A stretch of DNA of 64,000 bases. Origin: Flavobacteriaceae bacterium UBA1682. Lineage in GTDB: Bacteria > Bacteroidota > Bacteroidia > Flavobacteriales > Flavobacteriaceae. The DNA lies in the NCBI GenBank assembly GCA_002320285.1, contig DCKE01000014.1, positions 1 through 64,000 of the forward strand. The letters run 5' to 3'. The position numbers and the translations under genes are program-made. The notes under the pieces are model-generated. The model ran no database searches and was not told where the DNA came from. It worked only from the letters and a program-made list of their open reading frames with translations. Of this stretch, positions 35,207 to 43,786 are shown in pieces; within the stretch, counting starts at the first letter, position 1, and each line of letters opens with the position of its first letter.

Positions 35207-36043
35207 ATGACCCTCTTAACTTTCACATTAATCCTTTTCTTAGGTGCCTTCCTAGCTGGTTTTATAGGCTCGCTATCCGGTCTGGGAGGCGGCATCATCA
35301 TAATACCGCTGTTGACCGTCTTTTTAAATGTCGATATTCATTATGCGATAGGAACTGCCTTAGTCGCTGTTATTGCCACCTCTTCTGGATCTGCCGCCGC
35401 CTATGTCAAAGAAGGTATTACCAATATGCGTTTGGGGATCTTTCTAGAAATTGCAACCACCGCTGGTGCTGTTGTTGGTGCTTTGCTATCAACCGTTGCA
35501 CCTACCTCGCTTTTAGCCGTTATATTCGGACTTACCTTAATTTTTACCTCGATCAATTCCCTACGCAAAAAAGAAGAACACCTGGTTTTACAATCTAGTT
35601 CCCTAGCCGAGAAACTGCGTTTACCCAGCACCTATCCCGCAGCAGATGGAACAAGAGTAGCCTATGGCACCAAAAATGTTGTCGGAGGATTTAGTATGAT
35701 GGGCATAGCCGGAATGATGTCGGGATTACTCGGAATTGGTTCTGGTGCTTTCAAAGTCATCGCTATGGACAATATCATGAAAATTCCATTTAAAGTTTCT
35801 ACGACTACCAGTAATTTTATGATGGGAGTTACGGCAATGGCGAGTTCTGTAATCTATATACAGAAGGGCTATATCGAACCTTCTATTTGTATGCCCGTGG
35901 TAGTTGGGGTCTTAATAGGCGCGATGACGGGAGCTAAGGTTTTAGTAAAGGCAAATACCAAAAAACTGCGTTTGTTCTTTGCTATTCTTATTTTATTTCT
36001 AGCTGCCAATATGATTTATAACGGACTAAACGGCAAAATTTAA
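35207..36043 (+). CDS. TauE/SafE-family sulfite or organic anion exporter
   Basis: 278 residues with about eight membrane segments; repeated glycine-rich starts GFIGSLSGLGGGIIIIPLL (about 20) and GMMSGLLGIGSGAFKV (about 170) mark the two halves of the family fold. Family members move sulfite, sulfoacetate or related anions. The stop is followed 4 nt later by a DUF1634 gene, a pairing seen in many genomes, which suggests the two act together. Confidence 0.9.
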   Translation: MTLLTFTLILFLGAFLAGFIGSLSGLGGGIIIIPLLTVFLNVDIHYAIGTALVAVIATSSGSAAAYVKEGITNMRLGIFLEIATTAGAVVGALLSTVAPTSLLAVIFGLTLIFTSINSLRKKEEHLVLQSSSLAEKLRLPSTYPAADGTRVAYGTKNVVGGFSMMGIAGMMSGLLGIGSGAFKVIAMDNIMKIPFKVSTTTSNFMMGVTAMASSVIYIQKGYIEPSICMPVVVGVLIGAMTGAKVLVKANTKKLRLFFAILILFLAANMIYNGLNGKI

Positions 36044-36047
36044 TTTT

Positions 36048-36437
36048 ATGTCACACGAAAAATTTAATGATCAAGATTTTCAATCGATCATCGGTAACTT
36101 ATTGAGATACGGTGTCTGGATTGCTTTAAGCGTTGCTCTAGTCGGAGGATTGATCTTTTTATTAGGCAATCATCAAGAGGTGGTTCACTACGATACTTTT
36201 ACGGAAAACAACCGAAACATCTTAGTCGTTCTACGCGATGTTTTTGAAGGTATAAAAGACGGACAAGGGGAATCCATTATCTTTTTAGGTATAATACTGC
36301 TGTTTCTGACACCGGTATTGAGAATCCTCTTATCACTGATATCCTTTCTCTTAGAAAAAGATTATTTATATGTTTGGATCACACTTATTGTCGTTATTAT
36401 CATTGGACTGAGTATTTCTTTTGGTTTTTCTCATTAA
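36048..36437 (+). CDS. DUF1634 membrane protein, partner of TauE
   Basis: 129 residues with three membrane segments (about 24-43, 80-105, 108-126) and short loops. The DUF1634 pattern is recognised from LLRYGVWIALSVALVGGLIF and FLGIILLFLTPVLRILLSL. Function unknown; the 4-nt gap to the TauE-like gene implies coupled expression, perhaps as an auxiliary subunit. Confidence 0.85.
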   Translation: MSHEKFNDQDFQSIIGNLLRYGVWIALSVALVGGLIFLLGNHQEVVHYDTFTENNRNILVVLRDVFEGIKDGQGESIIFLGIILLFLTPVLRILLSLISFLLEKDYLYVWITLIVVIIIGLSISFGFSH

Positions 36438-36474
36438 TTGTTGACCATCTATTTTTTTAAGCCCTCAAAATAAT

Positions 36475-36482
36475 TACATTTG
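36475..36482 (+). promoter_or_regulatory. -7 box for gldA
   Basis: TACATTTG, a full match to TAnnTTTG, 20 bp before the gldA ATG. No TTG at the right spacing upstream. Confidence 0.45.
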
Positions 36483-36502
36483 TTTCCAAATCCATTCTAA
36501 GC

Positions 36503-37399
36503 ATGTCTATAGTAGTTAAGAATATCAGTAAATTTTACGGCGAACAAAAAGCCTTAGATTCCGTGTCATTCTCTATCTCCAAAGGTGAGATTGTCGGTTT
36601 TTTAGGTCCCAATGGCGCGGGAAAATCTACTCTAATGAAAATCTTAACCACGTATTTAAACAAGGATGAGGGTACTGCCCAAATCAACGATTTTGACTTG
36701 GACAAGGAAACGCGTTCGATACAAAAATCGGTTGGATATTTGGCGGAACACAACCCCTTGTATCTCGAACTATACGTTAGAGAATATTTAGCGTATAATG
36801 CAGACCTGTATAAGGTTGCGGCTTCCAGAATTGAAGAGGTCATACAACTAACTGGACTAGAACCGGAATCACATAAAAAGATCGGACAGCTTTCCAAGGG
36901 ATACCGCCAGAGAGTTGGTTTGGCTACAGCTTTATTACACGATCCGGAGGTCTTAATACTCGATGAACCGACCACGGGACTTGATCCCAACCAATTGGTA
37001 GAGATTCGCGAATTGATCAAAAGCATCGGTAAAGACAAAACCGTTTTTCTTTCCACTCATATCATGCAAGAAGTCGAAGCACTTTGCGAAAGGGTGATCA
37101 TCATTAAAAAAGGTAAAATTGTCGCTGACGAAAAACTCGGCAATATGTTGGAACAAAATAGTGAGCAAATCATAGCGGTTGAATTTGACTTTAAAATCGA
37201 AGAACAATTCATTCTACGAATCCCGCAATTGATTCGTGCGATAAACATACACGACACCCAATGGGAACTGACGTTTGAAGCCGGGGAAGATCAAAGATCA
37301 TTGGTTTATGACTTCGCGCAACAACAGGGTTTAAAAACACTCTCCCTTCATGTGAAAAATAAAAATTTAGAACATTTATTTCGAGAGATAACCCAATAA
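36503..37399 (+). CDS. gldA: Gliding motility ABC transporter ATPase GldA
   Basis: 298 residues. Walker A is GPNGAGKST (35-43), signature QLSKGYRQR (about 130), Walker B LILDEPTTGLDP (about 152), switch His in LSTHIMQEVE. GldA is the ATPase of the GldAFG transporter linked to gliding in flavobacteria; overall match and length fit GldA rather than a generic exporter. The permease genes gldF and gldG are not adjacent, which is the normal arrangement in the group. It is followed by a convergent gene. Confidence 0.85.
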   Translation: MSIVVKNISKFYGEQKALDSVSFSISKGEIVGFLGPNGAGKSTLMKILTTYLNKDEGTAQINDFDLDKETRSIQKSVGYLAEHNPLYLELYVREYLAYNADLYKVAASRIEEVIQLTGLEPESHKKIGQLSKGYRQRVGLATALLHDPEVLILDEPTTGLDPNQLVEIRELIKSIGKDKTVFLSTHIMQEVEALCERVIIIKKGKIVADEKLGNMLEQNSEQIIAVEFDFKIEEQFILRIPQLIRAINIHDTQWELTFEAGEDQRSLVYDFAQQQGLKTLSLHVKNKNLEHLFREITQ

Positions 37400-37406
37400 T
37401 AAGCTG

Positions 37407-37440
37407 ATTTGCCCATACAGTTATTCGACGATGGGCAAAT
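37407..37440. terminator. Weak hairpin between convergent genes
   Basis: ATTTGCCCAT (37407-37416) pairs perfectly with ATGGGCAAAT (37431-37440) around a 14-base loop. No T run on either strand, so it may be only a stabilising hairpin. Confidence 0.35.
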
Positions 37441-37443
37441 GAA

Positions 37444-38040
37444 CTAAAATTGGGTACCAAATTTCTGCTTTTTCCCTTTTCTGATTTGAATTCTATCATA
37501 ACTGGCCCGCTTTAAAAAATCGGCGCGGCTAATCCCTTGATCAAAAGCTGCTGTTGCCAATTCCAAAGCCCGTTCTAAATCCGCTAAGCTTTTTCCGTGA
37601 TGGTAGATCATTGCAGCATAATATTGATCCATAGGGCTCAATATAAGCCCCAAACTGTCCTTGACTTTAATATGCCACAACCGAATACTATCTCGAATCA
37701 TCACCTTTTCCTGAGCACTACTAAAAAGGATTGTTTTTAACATCATCCGATCATCCTGATCCGTATCAAATTGCACTTCATAAAAGCCTTGACCTGTTTC
37801 CAATTTCAAATCTGAAAATGGCCTAACCAAAGCTACTAGAAGTAAAAGAAAAGAAATTCCTAGCACTCCATATAAATTAAGATTCGCCTTTCGAATTATT
37901 ATCCTAATGAGGACAATAAGAAATAAAATAACAAAAAGTAAAAGAGGAACCGCCCATCCCCAAGCATATTTTAGTACTAACAAAATTCCAAGTACCAAAT
38001 ACACACCGAAGCAAAAGTTTGTTTTTGTCCTAAGTCTCAT
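37444..38040 (-). CDS. Membrane protein with DUF6624-like C-terminus
   Basis: 198 residues. Three hydrophobic segments fill the first 80 residues (about 10-27, 29-50, 58-76). The soluble C-terminal part has MDQYYAAMIYHHGKSLADLE and ends DRIQIRKGKKQKFGTQF, a pattern like DUF6624, whose function is unknown. It starts 11 nt after the lipoprotein gene at 38052 and is probably co-transcribed with it. No homologue with known role is recognised. Confidence 0.6.
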   Translation of the reverse strand: MRLRTKTNFCFGVYLVLGILLVLKYAWGWAVPLLLFVILFLIVLIRIIIRKANLNLYGVLGISFLLLLVALVRPFSDLKLETGQGFYEVQFDTDQDDRMMLKTILFSSAQEKVMIRDSIRLWHIKVKDSLGLILSPMDQYYAAMIYHHGKSLADLERALELATAAFDQGISRADFLKRASYDRIQIRKGKKQKFGTQF

Positions 38041-38051
38041 ATTCTTACTCT

Positions 38052-39347
38052 TTATTTTCGAACTATTAACTCACGTAAAGAATACGGAACTCTCAAAGTC
38101 AAAATTTTCCAATCCTCATGTTCTAAAATAACGTAATCATAGTTATTTTTTAAAAGGATACTTGTACCATTCTCAAAATAACAACTTACATCTTTAACCT
38201 GATCACTTTTATCTAAAATTATTGAAGCGTAATAATAATTAGTGTATTCTAAAGCTTTATCATTAAAAGAATCGCTTCTCATTATAACTTTATCCTTGGA
38301 AAACGCTGCGCTTACCTTAGTAATTGTATGATAATACTCCGCCGTTAAAAAGCAAACATCATTTTTTAATTCATTAATAGGTATTGGATAGTATTCAAAA
38401 ATTGAAGCTTTGTTTTTCTCAACTTTCACAGGTATTTTGGGTGATACATATTGCCGAGTATCTATGTATTCCGGTTTTAAGAAATAAACTCCTTCTTCAA
38501 CAGCAAATTGAGGGTAATGATACTTACTCGTAATTCTTTTTCCATCTAAACTCTCTACCAGAATTTGTTTCTTTTTCAAATCCTGATTTTCAGAAATAAT
38601 AAAATCTCTTACTAGTGATTCTCGTATATCTACAAATACATATTCATCAGAAATCTCTTCAAAGTAGAAATCAAATACAGGAATTAGTTCTTCGGTAGGT
38701 GCAGTAACCCAGCTTAAGGTGTAATTCACATTAGGAGGTATACATATAGAAAAATCTTGACCTATACGTTGATTATATTTGTCATCGCTATGAACCTCCA
38801 TTTTAGATAATGCATAATTCGGTTTTGTCAGTAAATCCGTATCAATCCAAGTTACTACATCTACAACCTTCCCTGGCTGTCCTTCCAATTTCAACGACAT
38901 TTTTTGAGCAGCCTCATCCCATTTACTAATTAATTTAGCATCAGTTCCTTTCTCTTCAATCAATACATATGACTCGATTCTATCCAACGTCTTAGATCTG
39001 TCTAAGCAATAAAAATTAAAGTCGTATTCTTTGCTATCCAAGTCTAAAATCAACTGATCTTGAGTATCGTATCCAAATGAGTTCCAAACAAATCTATAAG
39101 CACATATATTTGGAACCTTTTCCTCAATCGAATAGACATTATTAAATTCTTTATAAAACCCTTTGCCATCCGAAATAACGACCCTTTTTGCTTCATATGG
39201 ATCGCCCATATTATTGATAAAATCAATATTAACCATCGCGTAGCCTAACTCTACTTTCTCATCCTTTTCTAAAGAAGGCTGATCATTTAATAGTTTGTTT
39301 TCTGAAGTACAATTTATTAAAGAAAAAAACACTAAAATTGAAAACAA
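38052..39347 (-). CDS. Uncharacterised lipoprotein; signal peptide out of frame with its ATG
   Basis: About 431 codons in the open part, product not recognised. It is rich in Asp, Glu, Lys and Tyr, predicted mostly beta. Near the start, FFSLINC-TSEN is a lipoprotein box. The open frame has no ATG before it; TTG 39347 would give a signal of only 13 residues. An ATG at 39375 starts MRKIF but is one base out of frame because of a run of 11 A (39355-39365). With 10 bases the reading is MRKIFFLSCLFSILVFFSLI, then NC: an ideal signal. So the gene is phase-variable, recently broken, or mis-sequenced. Base composition is more AT-rich than its neighbours. Confidence 0.6.
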   Translation of the reverse strand: MFSILVFFSLINCTSENKLLNDQPSLEKDEKVELGYAMVNIDFINNMGDPYEAKRVVISDGKGFYKEFNNVYSIEEKVPNICAYRFVWNSFGYDTQDQLILDLDSKEYDFNFYCLDRSKTLDRIESYVLIEEKGTDAKLISKWDEAAQKMSLKLEGQPGKVVDVVTWIDTDLLTKPNYALSKMEVHSDDKYNQRIGQDFSICIPPNVNYTLSWVTAPTEELIPVFDFYFEEISDEYVFVDIRESLVRDFIISENQDLKKKQILVESLDGKRITSKYHYPQFAVEEGVYFLKPEYIDTRQYVSPKIPVKVEKNKASIFEYYPIPINELKNDVCFLTAEYYHTITKVSAAFSKDKVIMRSDSFNDKALEYTNYYYASIILDKSDQVKDVSCYFENGTSILLKNNYDYVILEHEDWKILTLRVPYSLRELIVRK

Positions 39348-39354
39348 ACATGAT

Positions 39355-39365
39355 AAAAAAAAAAA
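39355..39365 (-). repeat. Homopolymer A11/T11 at the start of the lipoprotein gene
   Basis: Eleven A on the plus strand, directly next to five T. On the coding (minus) strand it lies between codons 4 and 8 of the ATG 39375 frame. Loss of one base would join ATG 39375 to the long lipoprotein frame. Mononucleotide runs of this length are known slippage sites. Confidence 0.8.
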
Positions 39366-39375
39366 TTTTTCTCAT

Positions 39376-39809
39376 GATACTTTAATTTTAAATTTTAAAA
39401 AGTAGTTAAACCTAAAATAAAAAAAATTAAAATTAAAATAACGATAATAATTTAACATTAAAAAAGTTATAAAAACACCTTTATCGCAGCTCATGATAAA
39501 AAAAAACACTGTAAAGAACCAACCTAATGCATCAGTTTTAAAAGTTAGCATAAGAATAAAATTAGTTCATCTTAACCTTAAGCAGGTTGAGCACAGAAAT
39601 TAAAATAGTGCTGTCTTTCAAAAAATCAATTTTAACACATTAAAACAATTTCTAATGAATATATGTTTTAAAGATTATTATTCTATAAAACAGTTAACAC
39701 TTAATCACAAAATTAAATCAATTGAAGAAAAAACGACAAAAATCACTTTTTTAGAAACTTTTTTTTATTTAATAAAATATAGGACGTTCATTATCAAGGT
39801 ATTTTATTG
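39376..39809. other. AT-rich intergenic stretch without a gene
   Basis: About 430 bp of very AT-rich sequence between the lipoprotein gene and the Lrp/AsnC gene. No convincing coding frame, tRNA or hairpin. A 69-codon plus-strand frame (39655-39864) runs across the -7 box and into the regulator in another frame and has no recognisable product. Confidence 0.6.
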
Positions 39810-39817
39810 TATTTTTG
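39810..39817 (+). promoter_or_regulatory. -7 box for the Lrp/AsnC regulator
   Basis: TATTTTTG, a full match to TAnnTTTG. It covers the longest possible start (39815) and so favours ATG 39851. Predicted transcription start near 39823. No clear -33 TTG. Confidence 0.5.
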
Positions 39818-39850
39818 AAACGAAAACCACCAATTTACACCAAAAAATTT

Positions 39851-40315
39851 ATGACAATACTTGATTCTATTGACAAAAAATTACTTTTTGAGTTACAGAT
39901 TGACAGTAAGCAATCTATAAAACAACTGGCGGAAAAGGTCAATCTCTCCGTAACACCTGTTCATGAACGTATAAAAAAACTGGAGTCTTCGGGTATTATA
40001 AAAAATTACTCTGCGATTATTGATCCGACTTTGTTGGGAAAAAAGCTGTTGGTGTACTGTCAAGTGACTTTGGTAAAACACCAAGGGGTTCTCTTCGAGG
40101 AATTTGAAGAATATGTCGCAAATTTAGAAGAAGTTTTGGAAGCTTCATATATAGCGGGTAGTTATGATTTCCTGCTAAAACTTTTGCTAGACGATATGGA
40201 TGCCTATCAAAACTTTGTCGTGAACAAAATTTCTAAATTAGAGATCATATCACAAATCAGAAGTTCGTTTGTTATCCGGACTATAAAAAACACCTCTATT
40301 GTCAATTGTCTATAA
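39851..40315 (+). CDS. Lrp/AsnC-family transcriptional regulator
   Basis: 154 residues from ATG 39851 (MTILDSIDKKLLFEL). N-terminal winged helix-turn-helix (about 5-60: SIKQLAEKVNLSVTPVHERIKKLESSGII) and C-terminal RAM/AsnC ligand-binding domain (about 70-150: VYCQVTLVKHQG; AGSYDFLLKLLLDDMDAY). Such proteins form octamers and respond to amino acids. The target is not evident; the neighbours on both sides are transcribed in the opposite direction. Confidence 0.9.
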   Translation: MTILDSIDKKLLFELQIDSKQSIKQLAEKVNLSVTPVHERIKKLESSGIIKNYSAIIDPTLLGKKLLVYCQVTLVKHQGVLFEEFEEYVANLEEVLEASYIAGSYDFLLKLLLDDMDAYQNFVVNKISKLEIISQIRSSFVIRTIKNTSIVNCL

Positions 40316-40349
40316 AAAAGAGGCTGTCTTGGGAAGACAGCCTCTTTTT
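40315..40349. terminator. Bidirectional terminator
   Basis: Perfect 16-bp stem AAAAAGAGGCTGTCTT / AAGACAGCCTCTTTTT with loop GGG, flanked by A and T runs. It begins at the regulator stop codon. Confidence 0.88.
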
Positions 40350-40398
40350 TAGCAATGAACATCACGACGGATTACCGATTGCTTACTGTTTACTCCTA

Positions 40399-41013
40399 TT
40401 AAAACAATCCGTTTATTTCAGCATCAATTCGGTTGATGATACTACCTAAGTCTTCAGGATCGTCTACAAAATTTATTTGATCGACATCAATAATCAATAA
40501 TTTTCCTTTATTGTAGGTTTGAATCCAGGCCTCATAGCGTTCATTTAAACGGTTTAAGTATTCTATCGAAATTGAATTTTCATAATCGCGACCGCGTTTG
40601 TGAATTTGAGCTACTAGATTAGGAATAGAACTTCTTAAGTAAATTAATAGGTCCGGTGCTCCCACCAATTCTTCCATCATTTCGAATAAGGAAGTATAGT
40701 TTTCATAATCGCGATTTGACATCAAACCCATAGCGTGTAAATTGGGTGCGAAAATATGAGCATCTTCATAAATCGTTCTGTCTTGAATGGTTTTACTCCC
40801 ACTCTGTCTGATTTTTAGAACTTGCCTAAAGCGGCTATTTAAAAAATAGATTTGCAGGTTAAAAGACCAACGATCCATTTTGTGATAGAAATCGTCCAAA
40901 TAAGGGTTATCTACCACATCTTCAAAATGCGGTTCCCACTTATAATGTTTGGCCAATAATTTAGTTAAAGTTGTTTTTCCTGCTCCGATATTTCCAGCGA
41001 TAGCTATATGCAT
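40399..41013 (-). CDS. Deoxynucleoside kinase
   Basis: 204 residues. P-loop GNIGAGKTTL (7-16), the substrate ERS/DRS-type motif QDRTIYEDAHIF (about 76) and the lid segment HKRGRDYENSISIEYL. The family phosphorylates deoxyadenosine/deoxyguanosine or other deoxynucleosides. It is the last gene of a minus-strand cluster with thyA and folA, all serving dNTP supply. Exact substrate not determinable. Confidence 0.9.
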   Translation of the reverse strand: MHIAIAGNIGAGKTTLTKLLAKHYKWEPHFEDVVDNPYLDDFYHKMDRWSFNLQIYFLNSRFRQVLKIRQSGSKTIQDRTIYEDAHIFAPNLHAMGLMSNRDYENYTSLFEMMEELVGAPDLLIYLRSSIPNLVAQIHKRGRDYENSISIEYLNRLNERYEAWIQTYNKGKLLIIDVDQINFVDDPEDLGSIINRIDAEINGLF

Positions 41014-41802
41014 TTAAGGTAGAGTTATAAGGTAATTTTTAATTTCTAGATCGGTAAAAATACTCAAAATTTGGGTGTTAAAAAAGAATCCTGAAATGCT
41101 TTTTTCACCTATTAGTACTTGGCACTGTAGATTCGTTTGTAAATCCAAGTAATAGAGTTGCTTATCTTTTAAATAAATCAGCTTATGCGGACTAATTATA
41201 TGAATATCGTCGTAAGAGGGAAGTGGATATGCCTTCGAAATTTTACCATATATATCGCTATAATAAAAATTGTTTTGTTCTGAAATCCAGTAAAAATAAT
41301 TTATGTCAGACTGTTGGTGTTTAATCGGATCTGGGAACGGAGTAGTTAACGAAGTATACACAAGGCTTTGGACAGCAAGTAACCCCAATTGATTGGTTAG
41401 TTCATCCCATAACCACAAGCGATTTTGCGAACTCATACCAACATAACCCGGTTGCAATTGTGTATTGCGCTCTGTAAGCGGAATTGTTTTAATAAGTACC
41501 AATTCTTTATCCAACAGCAACACGGTATTAAACCGTTTATAAAACACACACAGTTGCATCGGATTGATCGCATCAAAAGCCGCTATGGGTCCCAAACTTA
41601 AATTTTGATACTCTTTTTCGGATTCAGCTCTTTTAACAAGAATTACTTGATCTTTGACTAAATAACTCGCTAAAAAGATGTCCTTACCCAAAAACAAAGC
41701 ACCGTTTAATGGCTCACTGTCGATATATTGAACTTCAATATTTTTCTGAGCCCAAGATGAAAAAGCGAGCAGTAGTGCGAAAAACAATCCCAACTCTTTC
41801 AT
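41014..41802 (-). CDS. Exported protein of unknown function in the thyA-folA-dNK cluster
   Basis: 262 residues with a signal peptide (cleavage after SSWAQ, about 19). The rest alternates short beta strands (PLNGALFLGKDIFLASYLV; IYGKISKAYPLPSYDDIHII; LIYLKDKQLYYLDLQTN), suggestive of a six-bladed beta-propeller. Its stop directly abuts the deoxynucleoside kinase start, so the two are translationally linked. I recognise no named family and no reason for an exported protein among nucleotide genes. Confidence 0.7.
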   Translation of the reverse strand: MKELGLFFALLLAFSSWAQKNIEVQYIDSEPLNGALFLGKDIFLASYLVKDQVILVKRAESEKEYQNLSLGPIAAFDAINPMQLCVFYKRFNTVLLLDKELVLIKTIPLTERNTQLQPGYVGMSSQNRLWLWDELTNQLGLLAVQSLVYTSLTTPFPDPIKHQQSDINYFYWISEQNNFYYSDIYGKISKAYPLPSYDDIHIISPHKLIYLKDKQLYYLDLQTNLQCQVLIGEKSISGFFFNTQILSIFTDLEIKNYLITLP

Positions 41803-41813
41803 GTTATTTTTTT

Positions 41814-42299
41814 TTATTTTCTTACCCAGGTTTGAAAAGTAAATGCCGTGGCGTGTTTTTCATCTTTAGGATGATCTACTTCCGAAAGTAACTGCCAATT
41901 TTGCGGATCAATCACAGGAAAAAAAGCATCGGCTTCAAAGGAATCATGAACGCGAGTTAATTCAATTTTATCCGCAAAAGGCAAGGCTTCTTTATAGATT
42001 TCACCGCCTCCAATTATATAAACATCCTCTTGAGCCTGCGTTAGCCTCAAAGCAGCTTCCATACTATTGACCACAATACATTCGTCGGGAGCCTTATAAT
42101 TTTGATTTCGACTAATGATCACATGTTTTCTATTAGGCAAGGGCTTAGGAAAAGTTTCAAATGTTTTACGTCCCATTATAATATAATGACCCGAGGTTAA
42201 ACTTTTAAAATGCTTGAAATCATCCGGTAAATGCCATAACAAATCCCCATTTTTGCCTAAAGCATCATTCTCTGCTGCTGCTGCGACCAATATAATCAT
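41814..42299 (-). CDS. folA: Dihydrofolate reductase
   Basis: 161 residues, full length. It reduces dihydrofolate, which thymidylate synthase (thyA, 400 bp upstream) produces. Motifs: IILVAAAAENDALGKNGDLLWHLPDDFKHFK (NADPH and folate pocket, acidic Asp), YIIMGRKTFETFPKPLPNR and VYIIGGGEIYKEAL. It lies 10 nt after the 2TM gene. Confidence 0.95.
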   Translation of the reverse strand: MIILVAAAAENDALGKNGDLLWHLPDDFKHFKSLTSGHYIIMGRKTFETFPKPLPNRKHVIISRNQNYKAPDECIVVNSMEAALRLTQAQEDVYIIGGGEIYKEALPFADKIELTRVHDSFEADAFFPVIDPQNWQLLSEVDHPKDEKHATAFTFQTWVRK

Positions 42300-42309
42300 G
42301 ATAATACTT

Positions 42310-42675
42310 TTAGATTTGCGTATCTGAGGAACTCGGGTTAGAAACCGGAAATTGTTTTTCGACTTGACGTTCTAATTCCTCTCTTTTTTTAAGTTGTTTT
42401 TCCATCAACTTATCGATCTGAGTACGTTCCCATTTCTTATTCATAAAACGGTTGACAATCAACACATTTATAGCATGTAAGACAAAAATCAAAGCCCAAA
42501 TTGACGTAGCCCATAAGTACCATTTTACCGTCGTATCCTGCACCAAGTATTCATTCGCTATATAAAGAAAAATACTACCCAAGATAAAAACCACAAAATG
42601 AAAAAACAATCTTTTCTTTTGTTTTACTCGTATACGAGCATCTTCGTAAAGTTCGTGTTGTAATGGATCCATCAT
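42310..42675 (-). CDS. 2TM domain protein
   Basis: 121 residues. Two membrane segments (about 25-43 and 51-72) after a basic helix (DARIRVKQKKRLFFHF), then a charged coiled coil (QLKKREELERQVEKQF). This matches the 2TM domain family, widespread in flavobacteria and sometimes fused to histidine kinases; function unknown. It lies between thyA and folA. Confidence 0.8.
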   Translation of the reverse strand: MMDPLQHELYEDARIRVKQKKRLFFHFVVFILGSIFLYIANEYLVQDTTVKWYLWATSIWALIFVLHAINVLIVNRFMNKKWERTQIDKLMEKQLKKREELERQVEKQFPVSNPSSSDTQI

Positions 42676-42701
42676 GATTTAAAAATTTAAAAATTGCACA
42701 A

Positions 42702-43526
42702 TTAAACGGAAACCGCTCCTTTGATCGCTGGATGCGGGTCATAATTTTCTAAACTGAAATCTTCATATTTAAATGAAAATATATCTTTAACTGCTGGATT
42801 GATTTTCATTGTCGGCAAGTCCTTTGGGGTACGTGACAATTGCAATTCAATTTGTTCGATATGATTGTTATAGATATGCACATCCCCAAAAGTATGTATA
42901 AAGTCACCGTATTGCAGATCACAAACTTGCGCCACCATCATAGCAAACAAGGCGTAGGAAGCAATGTTAAACGGAACTCCTAAAAAGAGGTCTGCACTGC
43001 GTTGATAAAGCTGGCACGACAATTTGCCATCAGCCACATAAAACTGAAAAAATGAATGACAAGGTGGTAACGCCGCTTTTCCAAGAGCCACGTTTTCAGA
43101 AAAAGAAAGTGAAGTATCTGGCATTACGCTTGGATTCCAAGCGGTAACCATCATTCTTCTGCTGTTGGGATTGGTTTTTAAAGTATCGATTAATTCTTTG
43201 ATTTGATCAATTCCCTCACCGTTCCAATTCCTCCACTGATATCCATAAACAGGACCTAGATCTCCATTTTCATCGGCCCATTCATCCCAAATCTTTACGC
43301 CATTTTCCTTTAAGTAAGCGATATTGGTTTCTCCTTTTAAAAACCACAATAACTCGTGAATAATCGATTTTAAATGAACCTTCTTTGTAGTTACTAGCGG
43401 AAATCCTTGACTGAGATCAAAGCGCAATTGATGCCCAAAAATACTTTTGGTCCCTGTTCCGGTACGGTCACCTTTTTGAGTTCCTTTTTCGACAACTTCT
43501 TTTACCAAGTCTAGATACTGCTTCAT
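42702..43526 (-). CDS. thyA: Thymidylate synthase
   Basis: 274 residues. It makes dTMP from dUMP with methylenetetrahydrofolate. Visible are the GDRTGTGTKSIFGHQLRF start, the active-site Cys in ALPPCHSFFQFYV, RSADLFLGVPFNIASYALF and IHTFGDVHIYNNH. It heads the cluster thyA-2TM-folA-unknown-dNK. The 260 bp upstream contain no gene or clear promoter. Confidence 0.96.
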   Translation of the reverse strand: MKQYLDLVKEVVEKGTQKGDRTGTGTKSIFGHQLRFDLSQGFPLVTTKKVHLKSIIHELLWFLKGETNIAYLKENGVKIWDEWADENGDLGPVYGYQWRNWNGEGIDQIKELIDTLKTNPNSRRMMVTAWNPSVMPDTSLSFSENVALGKAALPPCHSFFQFYVADGKLSCQLYQRSADLFLGVPFNIASYALFAMMVAQVCDLQYGDFIHTFGDVHIYNNHIEQIELQLSRTPKDLPTMKINPAVKDIFSFKYEDFSLENYDPHPAIKGAVSV

Positions 43527-43786
43527 ACGTAGATATTATTTTTACATTTACGACATCACGGTTGTTGCTATCTCAAGTTTTTATAAGACAAAACCGACTA
43601 GTTTAACCTCGAGGTAAATAGATACTTTTAAACTTTAATTGATTTCTAAATCTATTGCTCGGTACACTTTCTAATTAGAATAACCCAAAAAAGAACACCC
43701 ACCTTTGTGTTTAGTTTTCTCCTTTGATCATCTTATACTGCTGATCTATTTGACCATATACCTATAAAACAAAGGCAATTGTTATC

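Noticed and set aside
36535..37056. 173-codon minus-strand frame
   Set aside because: Antisense to gldA; no recognisable product.
39655..39864. 69-codon plus-strand frame before the AsnC gene
   Set aside because: Crosses the -7 box of the regulator and runs into its coding region in another frame.
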